From Chryseobacterium mucoviscidosis (GTDB taxonomy: Bacteria; Bacteroidota; Bacteroidia; Flavobacteriales; Weeksellaceae), in assembly GCF_002177115.1 (NCBI RefSeq), contig NZ_MVAG01000119.1, positions 49,680-113,679 of the forward strand: 64,000 nt of DNA, given 5' to 3'. The notes under the pieces are model-generated. The model worked only from the letters and a program-made list of their open reading frames with translations. It ran no database searches and was not told where the DNA came from. Below are positions 62,745-64,000 of this stretch, piece by piece; the first letter of the stretch is position 1; every line of letters begins with the position of its first letter. The translations under genes were made by a program, and so were the position numbers.

Positions 62745-63287
62745 ATGAGCGAATTGAAATGGTATGTGCTGAAAGCGATCAGCGGACAGGAAAATAAAGT
62801 GAAAAACTACATTGAGACGGAAATCAAGCGTTTAGGGTTTGAACAGTACGTTACTCAGGTAGTTATTCCTATGGAAAAGGTTATTCAGATCAGAAACGGT
62901 AAAAAAGTTCCTAAAGAAAGACCTTACTATCCTGGATACTTAATGATTGAAGCTGATTTGATGGGAGAAATTCCTCACGTTATCAAAAACATTCCGGGAG
63001 TTATTTCTTTCTTAAGCTTAACAAAAGGAGGAGATCCTGTTCCGATGAGAAAATCTGAGGTAAACAGAATGCTGGGAAGAATGGATGAACTTTCTGAATT
63101 TGCAAGCGATGTTGAAATCCCTTATGTAGTGGGTGAAAACGTTAAAGTAATAGACGGACCATTCAACGGATTCAACGGAACAGTTGAGAAAATTCTTGAA
63201 GATAAAAAGAAAATTGAAGTTTCTGTACTTATCTTCGGTAGAAAAACTCCTATGGAACTTAGCTATATGCAGGTAGAAAAAGTGTAA
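62745..63287 (+). CDS. nusG: transcription termination/antitermination factor NusG
   Basis: 180 residues: NGN domain (WYVLKAISGQENKVKNYI, GYLMIEADLMGEIPHVI in fragments) and C-terminal KOW domain (GENVKVIDGPFNGFNGTVEK). Contacts RNA polymerase and couples to NusE or Rho. It follows secE by 22 bp. rplK, expected next, is not within the remaining 700 bp. Confidence 0.97.
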   Translation: MSELKWYVLKAISGQENKVKNYIETEIKRLGFEQYVTQVVIPMEKVIQIRNGKKVPKERPYYPGYLMIEADLMGEIPHVIKNIPGVISFLSLTKGGDPVPMRKSEVNRMLGRMDELSEFASDVEIPYVVGENVKVIDGPFNGFNGTVEKILEDKKKIEVSVLIFGRKTPMELSYMQVEKV

Positions 63288-63306
63288 AAACTTTAAAAAA
63301 TAATTT

Positions 63307-63341
63307 AAAAAGACTGTTCGAAAGAATGGTCTTTTTCTTTT
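63307..63341 (+). terminator. terminator after nusG
   Basis: AAAAAGACTGTTC - GAAA - GAATGGTCTTTTT with two G-U pairs, then T-rich. Confidence 0.7.
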
Positions 63342-63353
63342 TTAATATATTTG

Positions 63354-63548
63354 ATGATGATTCGAACTATTTCATTATATATATTCTTAACATTCCTTCT
63401 TTTGTCTGCAATAAACTGTAAAAAGGAAACTTCTTCGCCGCCCTCGGTCACTTCTCCGTTACCTCAAAAGCAAAATGTTGTAATAGCCGTAGATACAACT
63501 TTAACTTCGGGAATTGTAGATAATCTTTTAAAGGATCAATCGCAAAAC
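63354..63548 (+). pseudogene. small lipoprotein gene truncated by insertion sequence
   Basis: An ORF starting MMIRTISLYIFLTFLL with lipobox SAINC, then a proline/serine linker and VAVDTTLTSGIVDNLLKDQ-like sequence, in the same direction as nusG. From about 63548 the frame runs into the IS end (AACTTGGGGGCTATGCAAAA), which ends it at a TAG at 63570-63572, so the last 8 codons are IS-derived. The missing part would be on the far side of the IS. A -7-like TATATTTG overlaps the start, so expression is unclear. Confidence 0.55.
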
Positions 63549-64000
63549 TTGGGGGCTATGCAAAAAGTTTAGTTAATCTGAATAGAAAGAAAGTTCTGTC
63601 TTTTACCCCTCGAAGTTGTAGTCTGAAGTTTTTAATTTTCGCATTAAAAGATTCCGCAGCAGCATTGGTGCTTCTTGCTTCAAAATAATTGAGAATATCG
63701 TTGTAATGATTTATAATGGTATTCTTTAGTGTAGAAAATGATTTAAAACCCGACTCTTCAACATCCTTAAACCAATGAGCCAACTTCAACATGGCAACGG
63801 ATTTTGTTATATTTTGATTGTATATTTTTCTTAAACTATCCGATAAATGGTAGATTTTTTCTAAATCGGGATATTCTCTAAACAGGATCTTTACCCGTTT
63901 ACTTTGATTTTCTGTCCATTTTTCCCTGCTTTTGTAAAGTAAATACCGGCTTCTTGCCAGAAGTTGTTTTCGGGTATCTCCGTTTTCAAAAATATGAATG
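63548..64000 (-). mobile_element. insertion sequence with ISL3-type transposase, partial
   Basis: Starts with a GGGGGCTATGCAAAAAG-like end near 63551, followed directly by the 3' end of a transposase gene on the minus strand that runs off the window. Confidence 0.65.
63556..64000 (-). CDS. ISL3/ISAon1-like transposase, C-terminal part
   Basis: The frame is open to the end of the window (148 codons here). Sequence RSRYLLYKSREKWTENQ ... HLSDSLRKIYN ... LKLAHWFKDVEESG and, near the end, STNAAAESFNAKIKNFRLQ then GVKDRTFFLFRLTKLF, typical of ISL3-type DDE transposases, the last catalytic Glu lying in the NAAAESFN motif. An internal ATG at 63792 is not the true start. Active status cannot be judged from a fragment. 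Confidence 0.85.
   Translation of the reverse strand, partial: IHIFENGDTRKQLLARSRYLLYKSREKWTENQSKRVKILFREYPDLEKIYHLSDSLRKIYNQNITKSVAMLKLAHWFKDVEESGFKSFSTLKNTIINHYNDILNYFEARSTNAAAESFNAKIKNFRLQLRGVKDRTFFLFRLTKLFA

Noticed and set aside
63346..63353. -7 box of the truncated lipoprotein gene
   Set aside because: TATATTTG touches the start codon, so transcription from it would begin after the ATG; it is probably chance or serves another start.

Overview
The window is chromosomal DNA from a flavobacterium, most likely Chryseobacterium or a close relative in Weeksellaceae (Bacteroidota). The evidence is a low-GC, A/T-rich sequence, Bacteroidota -7 promoter boxes (TAnnTTTG) in front of many genes, type IX secretion (T9SS) type A and gliding-type C-terminal sorting domains, lineage families such as DUF6452, DUF6048, IPExxxVDY and DUF4394, and a tmRNA tag GNEEFALAA. 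tRNA genes do not encode CCA.

Layout. 0-2.7 kb: the 3' part of rlmD, then DUF6452 and DUF6048 genes and a convergent small lipoprotein. 2.8-13.8 kb: three secreted T9SS metalloproteases in a row, namely two tandem M43 paralogs and a 2147-residue reprolysin-like enzyme with FN3 and GEVED repeats; each is a separate promoter-gene-terminator unit. 13.9-16.6 kb, minus strand: coaE, an MBL-fold hydrolase and ruvB. 16.6-17.1 kb: a four-helix-bundle (S23/IVP-like) gene enclosed by a 23-bp inverted repeat. 17.1-21.3 kb: hutI, two small membrane proteins, hutG and an aldehyde dehydrogenase. 21.4-25.6 kb, minus strand: the core block acpP-fabF-rnc-IPExxxVDY-pyk. 25.9-26.4 kb: a secreted SNase-like nuclease.

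26.44-43.27 kb is a 16.8-kb integrative and mobilizable element in the 3' end of ssrA (tmRNA). It is bounded by a 19-bp direct repeat and carries a tyrosine integrase, an HTH protein, an SF3-like helicase, a Toprim primase with an iteron-like cluster between them, and a MobV-like relaxase. Its cargo is a type I restriction-modification island: single-TRD hsdS, hsdM, RhuM, a small unknown, full hsdS, a TIGR04141/DUF6119 protein, hsdR and a YgjP-like metallopeptidase. The element replaces the original ssrA terminator with its own.

43.3-48 kb: ssrA, a repeat-rich intergenic region and a 1275-residue gliding-type surface protein. 48.1-50.6 kb: rpsU, xerC-like recombinase, hpf and a tRNA cluster in which Thr(UGU)-Tyr-Gly is tandemly duplicated before Thr(GGU). 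50.9-60.8 kb: a two-component system, a CzcCBA-like heavy-metal RND efflux operon, repetitive intergenic DNA and a DUF4394 lipoprotein. 61.1-63.3 kb: tuf, tRNA-Trp, secE and nusG. The tRNA cluster and tuf are adjacent in many bacteria, so the metal-efflux block looks like an insertion in this translation cluster. The window ends in a partial insertion sequence that has cut off a small lipoprotein gene.

Leads most worth following are the inverted-repeat-bounded four-helix-bundle cassette with a related solo repeat at 44 kb, the restriction island with its two unlike specificity genes, promoter-flanking 17-bp repeats and TIGR04141 partner, and the replication and mobilization repeats of the element. 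All calls rest on reading the sequence; no database search was run.
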